DNA from: Microcoleus vaginatus PCC 9802
GTDB lineage: Bacteria; Cyanobacteriota; Cyanobacteriia; Cyanobacteriales; Microcoleaceae
Direction of reading: 5' to 3'
Length of the DNA stretch: 64,000 nucleotides
NCBI GenBank assembly: GCA_022701275.1
Contig: CP031740.1
Coordinates: forward strand, 1,065,001 to 1,129,000
The notes beneath the pieces were generated by a model. The model made no database searches. It worked only from the letters and a program-made list of their open reading frames with translations, and had not been told where the DNA came from. Position numbers and translations under genes: made by a program. Positions 7,696 to 16,142 of this stretch are shown here, piece after piece. Position 1 is the first letter of the stretch. Every line of letters starts with the position of its first letter.

Positions 7696-10600
7696 TTATA
7701 GGTTCTCTAATTTTGCCAATTGTTCCCGGGCCAAATTGCGGACTTGTTCATCTGGATCGTTGGCAAATCTATGGCGAAGTATTTCTAAAGTTTTTGGGCG
7801 ATCGGAGTATTGCTTGACCATGATTTCAAGTGCTGTTTGTCTGGGATTATCTTGGAACTTAGACTGACGTTCAAAAGGATGATTGATAGCTATATCGCAC
7901 AACCATTCAAATATCTCTGGTTCCTCTTTCCACCCCCGTGCTAATTCTTGGACTGCTGTTTGTCGCACATCCCAATTATCGTCAGATTGAGCGCGTTGTT
8001 TGAGGAGAGGTAAGGTTTCCCGGTCATCTTTCCACCCCCGTGCTATTTGTTGGACTGCTGCACCTCGCACATACGAATCATCATCAGATTGAGCCCAGTG
8101 TTTGAGGAGAGGTAAGGTTTCCGGGTCATTTTTCCACCCCCGTGCTATTTCTTGGACTGCTGTATATCGCACAGCCGAATCATCGTCAGATTGAGCCCAT
8201 TGTTTGAGGAGAGGTAAGATTTCCGGGTCATCTTTCCACCCCCGTGCTATTTCTTGGACTGCTGTTTGTCGCACATCCGAATTATCGTCAGATTGAGCGC
8301 GTTGTTTGAGGAGAGGTAAGGTTTCCGGGTCATCTTTCCACCCCCGTGCTATTTCTTGGACTGCTGTTTGTCGCACATCCGAATCATCGTCAGATTGAGC
8401 GCGTTGTTTGAGGAGAGGTAAGGCTTCCGGGTCATCTTTCCACCCCCGTGCTATTTCTTGGACTGCTGCATATTGCACAGCCGAATCATCGTCAGATTGA
8501 GCGCATTGTTTGAGGAGAGGTAAGGTTTCCGGGTCATCTTTCCACCCCCGTGCTATTTCTAGGACTGCTGTACCTCGCACAACCCAATTATCGTCAGATT
8601 GAGCGCATTGTTTGAGGAGAGGTAAGGTTTCCGGGTCATATTTCCACCCCCGTGCTATTTCTTGGACTGCTGCATATTTCAGATCCGAATTATCGTCAGA
8701 TTGAGCGCGTTGTTTGAGCCAAAGTAAGGTTTCCGGGTCATATTTCCACCCCCGTGCTATTTCTTGGACTGCTGTACCTCGCACAACCCAATTATCGTCA
8801 GATTGAGCGCATTGTTTGAGGAGAGGTAAGGTTTCCGGGTCATCTTTCCACCCCCGTGCTATTTCTTGGACTGCTGCACTCCGCACAGCCGAATTATCGT
8901 CAGATTGAGCGCGTTGTTTGAGCCAAGGTAAGGTTGCGGCGCCATCTTTCCAAGTAAAGGCGATCGCACTTACTGCTTGAGTACGAATTTCCTTAACTAG
9001 ATTAGCTTCTTCTCCAGAAGGCTGATAATAGTAATTGAGGTCGTACTTGGTTAACTCTTTTAAGCGTTCAAGCAATTGAGTCTCAACCGCAGCAATCACC
9101 TTTCTATCCCTCACCTCATTCAAACACTTCGCCGCCAAAAACAGATTGCGGAACTTTTGGGCTTCCCCATCCTGCAGCATCAGAAACTCAATCAATTCCC
9201 CCGTAAACCGTCCATCAATCAATCCCGCAATCAAGCATAAAACTTCCTGCCAAGATTCATCATCCCAGTGCGTGCCAAAAACCTCGGTTTTCAACTCATC
9301 TAAAGAAAGTTTTTGCGTCTTCTCAAATCTCTCCACCACCTCCGACGCACAGAAATATTCCAAAAAAGTTCGATGCACAAACCCATAAGTATCCGCACCC
9401 AAATAACATAAAATAAAGTTGCGAGTTCGCAGTTGGTTAATTATCAACTTTGCCCGCTCTTTCGGCCGATCGAAATCTTTATTCTTCAGATATGCTGTCA
9501 GGGTATTCTCCAAATCTTCCGCACTAATAATATTGCCAGCTAAGCCTTCAGGTGCTGCTTGCATCTTGTAAGCGACTCGCCGCAGCATTTCTTGCTTATC
9601 TTTAGCATCAATAGTTTTCGGATCGAGCCTGCTATCTTCTACTAAAGACCTTTCCACATCCCATTGATAAAGCAACACCCGCGAAGCTTGATTGTATAGT
9701 TCCGCCCTGTCTCTCGGCAATTCTTGCCCGCGATTTAAAATCGCCATAATCGTCAACAATAACGGATTCCCCGCTAAATCTCGAATCGTTGATGAATACG
9801 CTAATGCTCTTTCCATGCGATCGCGAATTCGCGCTTTTTCCCCAGCATCAGTAAAAGTTAATTCGTGCCAGCGGCGAACAAAATCCTGAATTTGTTCCGC
9901 ATTCAAATCTTGGAGAATAAAGTGATGAAACCCTGCATCTTGCAACCGTTGAGGTTTGTAACCAATAATCCGAGACGTGACAATCACTCGCACGCGGGGA
10001 TACTCATTAGTAAACCGATGAATCGCGGTAATTACATCTTCTCGTTTCCCGGGATCGAAAATTTCATCTAACCCGTCGAACATCACCACAGCCTCGCCTG
10101 CTTTAAGCTGTTCCTGCAATTGATGCTGATTCAAGTGACAAATTGAACCCGGACTTTGATGGAAAAATTCGAGGAAATTCTTGCAATGTCCTGATTCCCC
10201 GCTGCGAATGTAAGTCCGCAATTCTATTAGCAGCGGAATTGGCAGAGATGTCACGCTATTTAAGGGCGATCTCGCCCAGTTTAATGCTAAAGTTTGTAAC
10301 AGACTAGACTTGCCAGAACCCGGATCGCCTAAAATAACAATGTAGGGATACTTTTGCTTGTCATTGATAACATCTAACACGGATACGATCGGCTGAGAAA
10401 AATAACCGCGCCGATATTTCTCTAAATTTTCTAGTTCGATCGCGTCTAATTGATTGCTGTCTTGCAGCCGCCGTTGATGTTCTTTAGGAATTTCGTAAGC
10501 TTGGGGCAGAAATGATTCGTAAATCGATCGCACATCTTGGAAAATAAAGATTTGCCAAACCTTCAGTTTTTCCCGATAATCGTAGGTATTGGGATCGACG

Positions 10601-11208
10601 CTGCTTAAATTGAGATTGCTGTAACGCTCGCACAGAGCTTCTTGATATTGCCTCAAGTCAAAATCTGGAATAATCCCCGCCGTTTCTTGAGTATTTTTCT
10701 GAATGCTATCCAGATTTTGAGCATTCAAGATATCGCGCAAGTCTTTTGAGTCAAAGAGAATTCCTTGAACTTCTTCGAGATACTGATTAGCGATTCTTTC
10801 CCACTTAAATCTTGCTGGTAAAGGAGTTAAATCTAGTTGACTCCAGGTTTGTTCCAGAAGTTCTGCATCGAGAGATTCGCGATCGCTCTCAAAAGCCTTG
10901 CCCAAAATTTCCTTAACAGACTTGTTATTGATAAATTGTTTAACATCTTGAATATACCCCTTACTTTCCTCGGGGGAAAGGCCGCCGTTTTTTAACTGCA
11001 GTTGCACCAACTCCAAAAACTTTTTGATTGCTTGGCCCGCTGCAACTTTTCGCGGGTCTTTTTCGCCTAATAAGACGTTTTTCAGGGAATCTTTAAAAAA
11101 ATCTTTAGCAAAATCCTTCGCGCCGTCTTTGACTAAATCTTCTAAGATGGGTTTAACGAGAATGCCTACTGCTTCCGTTGCTCCCCAGACTACCAGCCAC
11201 TCGATCAT
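7696..11208 (-). CDS. NACHT-domain STAND NTPase with C-terminal HEAT-like repeats
   Basis: A 1170-residue signal-transduction NTPase. Region 1-60 is amphipathic (MIEWLVVWGATEAVG, then KDFAKDFFKD-type helices) and may be an effector or membrane-contact part. Residues 100-250 are helical linker. The NACHT core has Walker A GDPGSGKSS (294-302), Walker B VVMFDGLDE (374-382) with the D-x-x-D/E of this clade, and VTSR (410-413), followed by NPLLLTIMA and the winged-helix region. Residues 753-1092 are ten near-identical 34-residue helical-hairpin repeats, closed by two diverged ones. Family knowledge: bacterial NACHT proteins include antiphage sensors, and cyanobacteria carry many of unknown role. 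It stands alone between the IS630 element and glutathione reductase. Confidence 0.9.
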   Translation of the reverse strand: MIEWLVVWGATEAVGILVKPILEDLVKDGAKDFAKDFFKDSLKNVLLGEKDPRKVAAGQAIKKFLELVQLQLKNGGLSPEESKGYIQDVKQFINNKSVKEILGKAFESDRESLDAELLEQTWSQLDLTPLPARFKWERIANQYLEEVQGILFDSKDLRDILNAQNLDSIQKNTQETAGIIPDFDLRQYQEALCERYSNLNLSSVDPNTYDYREKLKVWQIFIFQDVRSIYESFLPQAYEIPKEHQRRLQDSNQLDAIELENLEKYRRGYFSQPIVSVLDVINDKQKYPYIVILGDPGSGKSSLLQTLALNWARSPLNSVTSLPIPLLIELRTYIRSGESGHCKNFLEFFHQSPGSICHLNQHQLQEQLKAGEAVVMFDGLDEIFDPGKREDVITAIHRFTNEYPRVRVIVTSRIIGYKPQRLQDAGFHHFILQDLNAEQIQDFVRRWHELTFTDAGEKARIRDRMERALAYSSTIRDLAGNPLLLTIMAILNRGQELPRDRAELYNQASRVLLYQWDVERSLVEDSRLDPKTIDAKDKQEMLRRVAYKMQAAPEGLAGNIISAEDLENTLTAYLKNKDFDRPKERAKLIINQLRTRNFILCYLGADTYGFVHRTFLEYFCASEVVERFEKTQKLSLDELKTEVFGTHWDDESWQEVLCLIAGLIDGRFTGELIEFLMLQDGEAQKFRNLFLAAKCLNEVRDRKVIAAVETQLLERLKELTKYDLNYYYQPSGEEANLVKEIRTQAVSAIAFTWKDGAATLPWLKQRAQSDDNSAVRSAAVQEIARGWKDDPETLPLLKQCAQSDDNWVVRGTAVQEIARGWKYDPETLLWLKQRAQSDDNSDLKYAAVQEIARGWKYDPETLPLLKQCAQSDDNWVVRGTAVLEIARGWKDDPETLPLLKQCAQSDDDSAVQYAAVQEIARGWKDDPEALPLLKQRAQSDDDSDVRQTAVQEIARGWKDDPETLPLLKQRAQSDDNSDVRQTAVQEIARGWKDDPEILPLLKQWAQSDDDSAVRYTAVQEIARGWKNDPETLPLLKHWAQSDDDSYVRGAAVQQIARGWKDDRETLPLLKQRAQSDDNWDVRQTAVQELARGWKEEPEIFEWLCDIAINHPFERQSKFQDNPRQTALEIMVKQYSDRPKTLEILRHRFANDPDEQVRNLAREQLAKLENL
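7933..8952 (-). repeat. Ten tandem 102-bp coding repeats (34-aa HEAT-like units)
   Basis: Exactly ten units of 102 bp encode WKDDPETLPLLKQRAQ-SDD-x7-AVQEIARG. The framework is nearly invariant, while the seven residues after SDD vary (for example NSAVRSA, NWVVRGT, DSAVQYA, NSDVRQT). Units 6 and 7 and units 2 and 4 are almost identical, which points to recent duplication or gene conversion. Confidence 0.95.
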
Positions 11209-11732
11209 AAAGCTAGCCCGAGAATTAATTTATGTTTATAATATAGCAATTATCAAGGAGTGATGAAATTATCAAAAACTGTAGGGTAATAATCTCCCGT
11301 GATTGCCCCCATAGGTTAGGCTAGTATCAGTTTTCTGTCGCTGCGCTGCGATTAGCCCCGATCCCGCCTGATTGTTGCCCCCTACTACCCCTTAAAAATC
11401 GGGAAGAACATCAAAGTTGCGCTTTTTTACAGGGATTTACAGGAGTTCGACTCGGCTATAACGAGCGATCGACAATTAGGTCTTTCCTTCTGGTAGCGCT
11501 CTCAAAAGAGGAAAATTTTTCTATCTTTTTTGTCGTTCGCTTGTGTTATACTCTAATAATGGGAGTTTGAGCAATTTTATATTAACGCACAGATTTTTAT
11601 TATTAAATAATACCAGGTCAAGCCCAAAAAGTAAAGTCGTTGACCCCAAAAAAAACCAAAAATTTTTGAGATATCATTAAGAAAAGTAAAGAACAAAAAT
11701 CGTAAAATTGAGATAGGACATTCGCGACAATT
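11209..11732. other. Divergent intergenic region upstream of glutathione reductase
   Basis: About 520 bp between the divergent NACHT and glutathione reductase starts. A possible sigma-70-like promoter for the latter is TTGTCG (11530-11535), 18-bp spacer, TAATAA (11554-11559). The 100 bp before the ATG are very A-rich. No small gene or RNA is recognised. Confidence 0.4.
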
Positions 11733-13076
11733 ATGACATACGACTACGACTTGTTTGTGATAGGTGCGGGTTCCGGCGGATTGGCGAGTTCCAAGCGAGC
11801 AGCATCCTACGGCGCAAAAGTGGCGATCGCCGAAAATGACTTAGTAGGCGGAACCTGCGTAATTCGCGGCTGTGTCCCCAAAAAACTCATGGTGTACGCC
11901 TCCACATTTTCGCACCTTTACGAAGATGCGGTGGGCTACGGTTGGAGTCCCGTAGAAAGCAGCTTCGATTGGGAAAAACTTGTCACCACGGTAGACGCAG
12001 AAGTGCGGCGACTGAGCAAACTGCACATCAGCTTTCTCGAAAAAGCCGGAGTCGAATTAATCTCAGGATACGCCAAATTTATTGATCCCCATACCGTCGA
12101 AGTTGGTGACAAAAAATTTACCGCAGCCAAAATCTTAATTGCAGTCGGCGGAGAAGCCAGAAGAGTCCCAATTCCCGGCATCGAACACGCGATTACCTCC
12201 CGCGAAATCTTCCTCCAAAAAGAGCAGCCAAAACGGTTTGCCATTTGGGGTGGCGGCTACATTGGCGTCGAATTTGCTTGCATTATGAATGGGTTGGGAA
12301 GCCAAGTAACTCAAATCATCCGCAGCGAGTTAATTTTGAACGAGTTCGACACAGAAATTCGCACCAACGTGCAAGAAGGAATGATTAAGCACGGAATAAA
12401 CATTTTGACAGAAAGCTCGATCAACCACATTGAGAAAACTCCAGAAGGCTTAAAAATAACTCTGTCGGGAAAATCCGAAGGAACGCTCATAGTAGACGCG
12501 CTGTTGTGCGCTACCGGGCGCTTGCCGAACTTGGAAAAATTGGCTTTAGAAAATGCGGGAGTAGAAATCGATAATTGTGCGATCGCAGTTACCAAAGACA
12601 GCCGCACCAGTCAGCCGCACATTTTTGCGGTCGGAGATTGCACCAACCGCATCAATTTAACGCCAATTGCGATCGCCGAAGGACGCGCTTTTGCAGATAC
12701 TGAATTTGGCAACAATCCGAGAGCAATCAGTTACGAAAATGTACCCTCAGCGGTATTTTCCCAGCCGGAAGCGGGTAGCGTCGGCTTAAACGAAGTGCAG
12801 GCTAGAGCAAAGTTTCCCGACTCAATTAAGTGTTACACAGCCAAGTTTCGGCCGATGTTTCACGCTTTGACAGGTGCAGACGAGAAAACTTTTGTCAAGT
12901 TAATCGTTGAGACTAATACTGACAGAGTTTTGGGCGTGCACATGGTGGGGAAAGACGCGGGCGAGATTATTCAAGGAATGGCGATCGCTGTTAATATGGG
13001 AGCTACGAAGAAAGACTTCGACGCGACTATTGGCATTCACCCATCGACTGCTGAAGAGTTTGTTACTTTGCGGTAA
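11733..13076 (+). CDS. gor: Glutathione-disulfide reductase
   Basis: FAD-dependent disulfide reductase that regenerates GSH from GSSG with NADPH in the cytoplasm; part of the antioxidant defence of photosynthetic cells. Visible: FAD-binding GAGSGGLASS (11-20), redox-active disulfide in GGTCVIRGCVPKK (C42, C47), second dinucleotide fold GGGYIGVEFA, FAD-contact FAVGDC, and the C-terminal dimer/catalytic HPSTAEE (H436, E441). The C-VIRG-C spacing and VPKKLM favour glutathione reductase over mercuric or dihydrolipoamide paralogues; trypanothione-like specificity cannot be fully excluded by eye. Length (447 aa) is normal. It is followed by a perfect palindrome that may end the transcript. Confidence 0.93.
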   Translation: MTYDYDLFVIGAGSGGLASSKRAASYGAKVAIAENDLVGGTCVIRGCVPKKLMVYASTFSHLYEDAVGYGWSPVESSFDWEKLVTTVDAEVRRLSKLHISFLEKAGVELISGYAKFIDPHTVEVGDKKFTAAKILIAVGGEARRVPIPGIEHAITSREIFLQKEQPKRFAIWGGGYIGVEFACIMNGLGSQVTQIIRSELILNEFDTEIRTNVQEGMIKHGINILTESSINHIEKTPEGLKITLSGKSEGTLIVDALLCATGRLPNLEKLALENAGVEIDNCAIAVTKDSRTSQPHIFAVGDCTNRINLTPIAIAEGRAFADTEFGNNPRAISYENVPSAVFSQPEAGSVGLNEVQARAKFPDSIKCYTAKFRPMFHALTGADEKTFVKLIVETNTDRVLGVHMVGKDAGEIIQGMAIAVNMGATKKDFDATIGIHPSTAEEFVTLR

Positions 13077-13088
13077 AGCGGGCGAAGC

Positions 13089-13112
13089 AGCCAGGGGTTT
13101 AAACCCCTGGCT
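13089..13112. terminator. 24-bp perfect palindrome after gor
   Basis: AGCCAGGGGTTTAAACCCCTGGCT is self-complementary over its whole length and starts 12 bp after the gor stop. It lacks a U-tract, so it may be a dispersed hairpin that also acts as a weak terminator. A related stem occurs at 4539. Confidence 0.5.
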
Positions 13113-13154
13113 AACAGCCTAAAGTCGGTTAAAATTTAGATATTGCATCATTTT

Positions 13155-13222
13155 CAAGAACAGGCAGGATGCCTGTTCCACAGAAAAATTTTATTGTGCG
13201 GTGGGCAGGATGCCCGCCCCTG
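13155..13222. repeat. Dispersed GCAGGATGCC hairpin repeat (two units)
   Basis: Two inverted units, AGGCAGGATGCCTGTTCC and GTGGGCAGGATGCCCGCCC, separated by about 25 bp. A three-unit version occurs at 42623-42746. It ends ten bases before the start of the OGFr-like gene. Confidence 0.75.
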
Positions 13223-13231
13223 AAGAAACTA

Positions 13232-13768
13232 ATGAGTGATTCAACCAAACAAAACAAAATTTTAGCATTCTATCTCGGTCAGCAGCCTGATTCACAAGGT
13301 CGGGCGATCGAGGATATTTGGTCGTGGGATTACCACAAGCTGGAATCCGTGCACAATTACATTCAATGGCTGTTTCCGCTGAGAGAAAAGAGCCGCTTTA
13401 ATTCCAGTGCTCCTACTTTAAATGATGAGGTAATTCAAGCTTTTAGAACAAGTGAAGAGTTGAGAACTCGCTTAGCCAAATCTCTAAAAGTCATGCTGGC
13501 GTTTTACGGGCTGGAATGCCGCGAAGGGGAAAACGCAGAAATAGTAATTGCCAAATCCGAGGAATATTTGTCAAGAAAAAGAGAGTGGATTGAACCATTT
13601 AATCACAACTACCTGCGGCTGACTAGGATTCTCACAAGTTTGACAAATTTGGGCTTGAAGAATTATGCTTTGGCTCTTTTCAGATGTTTGGATGAAATAT
13701 ATAATGAAAATAAAGAAAGTATTGGTTTAAAAACTTATACATATTGGAAAAATGCTGTAAATAGTTAA
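13232..13768 (+). CDS. Opioid-growth-factor-receptor-like (OGFr N-terminal) domain protein
   Basis: A 178-residue soluble protein that matches the OGFr conserved region: FYLGQQPDSQGRAIEDIW, then WDYHKLESVHNYIQWLFPL, which is the hallmark of the family. The domain was first described in a vertebrate receptor but is also found in bacteria and fungi, where its role is unknown. The open frame extends 21 codons upstream to 13169, but that part is the GCAGGATGCC repeat read as protein. The ATG at 13232 (MSDSTKQ), preceded by GAAGAA, is the likely start. The C-terminal 80 residues are helical (TRILTSLTNLGL, ALFRCLDEIYNENK). It lies 55 bp upstream of moxR on the same strand, but a functional link is not evident. 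Confidence 0.8.
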   Translation: MSDSTKQNKILAFYLGQQPDSQGRAIEDIWSWDYHKLESVHNYIQWLFPLREKSRFNSSAPTLNDEVIQAFRTSEELRTRLAKSLKVMLAFYGLECREGENAEIVIAKSEEYLSRKREWIEPFNHNYLRLTRILTSLTNLGLKNYALALFRCLDEIYNENKESIGLKTYTYWKNAVNS

Positions 13769-13823
13769 ATCGGGACAAGCCAATCAGTGGGACAGTAACC
13801 GAACGCTACGAACCCAATAAATA

Positions 13824-14786
13824 ATGGATAAAGCAATTACAGAAAATCACGCTCAGTCGGGCAGAGAAATTTATCAAAGGATTTCTAACAACATTCAAAA
13901 AGTGGTGAAAGGGCAATCAGCAGCAATCAGGAAATTGCTGTCAGCCTTTGTGAGTGGCGGGCACGTCCTCCTAGAAGATTATCCCGGTACAGGTAAAACT
14001 ACCCTAGCTAAAGCCCTAGCCTTATCTGTCGATGTCAGCTTTAAACGCATTCAATTTACACCTGACCTTTTGCCATCCGATATCTTGGGCATATCCATGC
14101 TCGACCCCAATCAACGCACGTTCCATTTCCACGAAGGCCCAATTTTTGCTAATATTATCTTGGCTGACGAAATCAATCGGTCATCACCGCGAACCCAATC
14201 CGCCCTCCTAGAAGCAATGGCAGAATTTCAAGTCAGCATTGACGGAAATTTGCACAAACTTAAAGACCCATTTTTTGTCATTGCTACTCAAAATCCAGTA
14301 GAATCTCGTGGCACTTATCCACTTCCTGAAGCCCAAATGGATCGCTTTGCAGTTCAATTTAGTCTAGGATACATCTCGCCAGAAGACGAAGTTAACCTGC
14401 TCGGAGACCAAATCCATCAACATCCTATTGATACACTTCAAACCTGCGTTAATTTAGAGGATTTAATTAGCTTAAAACAGCAGGTAAAGCAAATTAGAAT
14501 TAGTGAAGAATTGAAACGTTACCTCGTAGATATCGTGAATGCAACTCGCTCAGCCGAAGGCGTACAACTAGGGGCGAGTCCCAGAGCTTCCCTAGCTTTA
14601 ATGAAAGTTGCTCAAGCATTAGCTTTGTTTGATGGCTATGAGTTTGTTACGCCAGAACATATTCAAGAACAGGCGGTATCAGTCATCGCTCATCGCCTAG
14701 TAATGGAACCTCAAGCGCGTTTTTCGGGTAGAATGGCCCCAGGTGTTGTTGAAGAAATTATCAAATCTATTCCTGTACCCGCCTAA
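13824..14786 (+). CDS. MoxR-family AAA+ ATPase
   Basis: AAA+ chaperone-like ATPase of the MoxR group, thought to help assemble or activate partners with von Willebrand A folds. Walker A GTGKTT (55-60, preceded by LLEDYP), Walker B IILADEINR (111-119), sensor-1 IATQNPVES and the arginine-finger region PEAQMDRF are all visible. Length 320 aa is normal. It is the first gene of a three-gene operon: the DUF58 gene begins three bases after its stop, and the transglutaminase gene overlaps that one by four. This order (MoxR, DUF58, TgpA-type transglutaminase) is a classic conserved cluster in bacteria (family knowledge). Confidence 0.95.
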   Translation: MDKAITENHAQSGREIYQRISNNIQKVVKGQSAAIRKLLSAFVSGGHVLLEDYPGTGKTTLAKALALSVDVSFKRIQFTPDLLPSDILGISMLDPNQRTFHFHEGPIFANIILADEINRSSPRTQSALLEAMAEFQVSIDGNLHKLKDPFFVIATQNPVESRGTYPLPEAQMDRFAVQFSLGYISPEDEVNLLGDQIHQHPIDTLQTCVNLEDLISLKQQVKQIRISEELKRYLVDIVNATRSAEGVQLGASPRASLALMKVAQALALFDGYEFVTPEHIQEQAVSVIAHRLVMEPQARFSGRMAPGVVEEIIKSIPVPA

Positions 14787-14789
14787 AAA

Positions 14790-16142
14790 ATGAAACGTGT
14801 TTTCTACGCTATCTTTCGCTTCGGTGCGCGTGTAAATCGAGCGCGAAAGAAGCGATTGACCAACAATGGGTTAGCAGTGCTTAGCTGCACGCTTTTAGCG
14901 GGGATTTTAGGATTAGATACTAATCAGACCCTGACCTATCAAATCTTTACTTTCCTGTTGTCAATTATAGGAATAGCCATAATTTTCAGTAGATTTTTTC
15001 GCTTCCGCTTCAACGCAGTACGGTTCTTGCCAAAGTTTGCAACTGTTGGAGTCACTTTAAAATACCGTATTCTCATTCATAACAAAACTACCCAGAGTCA
15101 AAACAACCTGAAATTGGGGGAAAATTTTGCCGACACCTGCCCAAGTTTTCAAGAATTTACAGAAACACCTGAACCAGGTGAAGAACAGCGCACTTCATTG
15201 GATAAATACTTCGGCTATCATCGTTGGCTGTGGCTGATTTCTCGAAAACAATGCGCCACAGCTAAAGCCATAGAATTGCCTCCTCTCCTACCCAATAGCA
15301 AAACCGAAGTGGTATGTGAAATTACGCCGTCCTACAGAGGTGTTATCCGCCTGACTGGTCTAACAGTTACTAGGTCAGATCCTTTTGGGATTTGGAATGC
15401 TTGTAAAACAATTTCCTTGCCCCAATCTATGTTAATTTTACCCAAACTATATCATTTACCACCAATTCAGCTTCCTGGCTCAAGAAGATATCAATCAGGT
15501 GGCGTAACATTAGCTTCATCCGTAGGAGATTCCGAGGAATTTAGGTCTCTGCGGGATTATCGACCGGGAGATTCGCTACGCCAAATTCACTGGAAAAGTT
15601 GGGCAAAAGCAGGTAAGCCAATTGTCAAAGAAGAACAGGATGAATTTTTTGTGAGGCACGCCTTAATTTTGGATACATTTCAAAGTGTAAAATATAGTGA
15701 AATTTTAGAAGAGGCAATTTCAATTGCTGCTTCATTATCCTATGAAGTTCAGACTCAAGAATCCTTATTGGATTTGATGTTCGTCGTTCAAGAAGCTTAT
15801 TGTTTTACCTTTGGCAGAGGGCTGAACTCTACTGAAAAACTGCTAGAAATTCTCGCCTCTGTGGGTGCCTGTCAGGATAAAGCTTTTGACTCGCTCACCT
15901 CAGTTTTGATGGAAAAAATCTCTCTGCTAAGCGGTTGTATTTGTATATTTTTGTGTTGGGATGAACCTAGAAAAAGATTAGTAAATTATCTGAGAAGTCG
16001 CGGTATTCATACATTAGTTTTAATTTTGACAGAGGCAGAAGCTCAATTAGATAGCTTAAAATTAGAGCTGATTAAAGATGACTTAACAAGCTGCCATATT
16101 TTAAAGCTAGGTCAAATACAAGAGGAGTTAATGAAATTATGA
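14790..16142 (+). CDS. DUF58 (vWA-like) membrane protein
   Basis: A 450-residue protein with two N-terminal transmembrane helices (residues about 28-68: LAVLSCTLLAGILGL and IFTFLLSIIGIAIIF), a periplasm-facing or cytosolic beta domain, and the DUF58 signature FRSLRDYRPGDSLRQIHWKS followed by KPIVKEE. DUF58 folds like a von Willebrand A domain and is the usual partner of MoxR ATPases. Within the domain ALILDTF would provide the first Asp of a MIDAS-like site. It sits between moxR and the transglutaminase gene, its stop overlapping the next start as ATGA, so translation is probably coupled. Confidence 0.92.
   Translation: MKRVFYAIFRFGARVNRARKKRLTNNGLAVLSCTLLAGILGLDTNQTLTYQIFTFLLSIIGIAIIFSRFFRFRFNAVRFLPKFATVGVTLKYRILIHNKTTQSQNNLKLGENFADTCPSFQEFTETPEPGEEQRTSLDKYFGYHRWLWLISRKQCATAKAIELPPLLPNSKTEVVCEITPSYRGVIRLTGLTVTRSDPFGIWNACKTISLPQSMLILPKLYHLPPIQLPGSRRYQSGGVTLASSVGDSEEFRSLRDYRPGDSLRQIHWKSWAKAGKPIVKEEQDEFFVRHALILDTFQSVKYSEILEEAISIAASLSYEVQTQESLLDLMFVVQEAYCFTFGRGLNSTEKLLEILASVGACQDKAFDSLTSVLMEKISLLSGCICIFLCWDEPRKRLVNYLRSRGIHTLVLILTEAEAQLDSLKLELIKDDLTSCHILKLGQIQEELMKL

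Noticed and set aside
7933..8952. CRISPR array
   Set aside because: Regular 102-bp repeats are coding HEAT-like units in an intact frame; no spacers.
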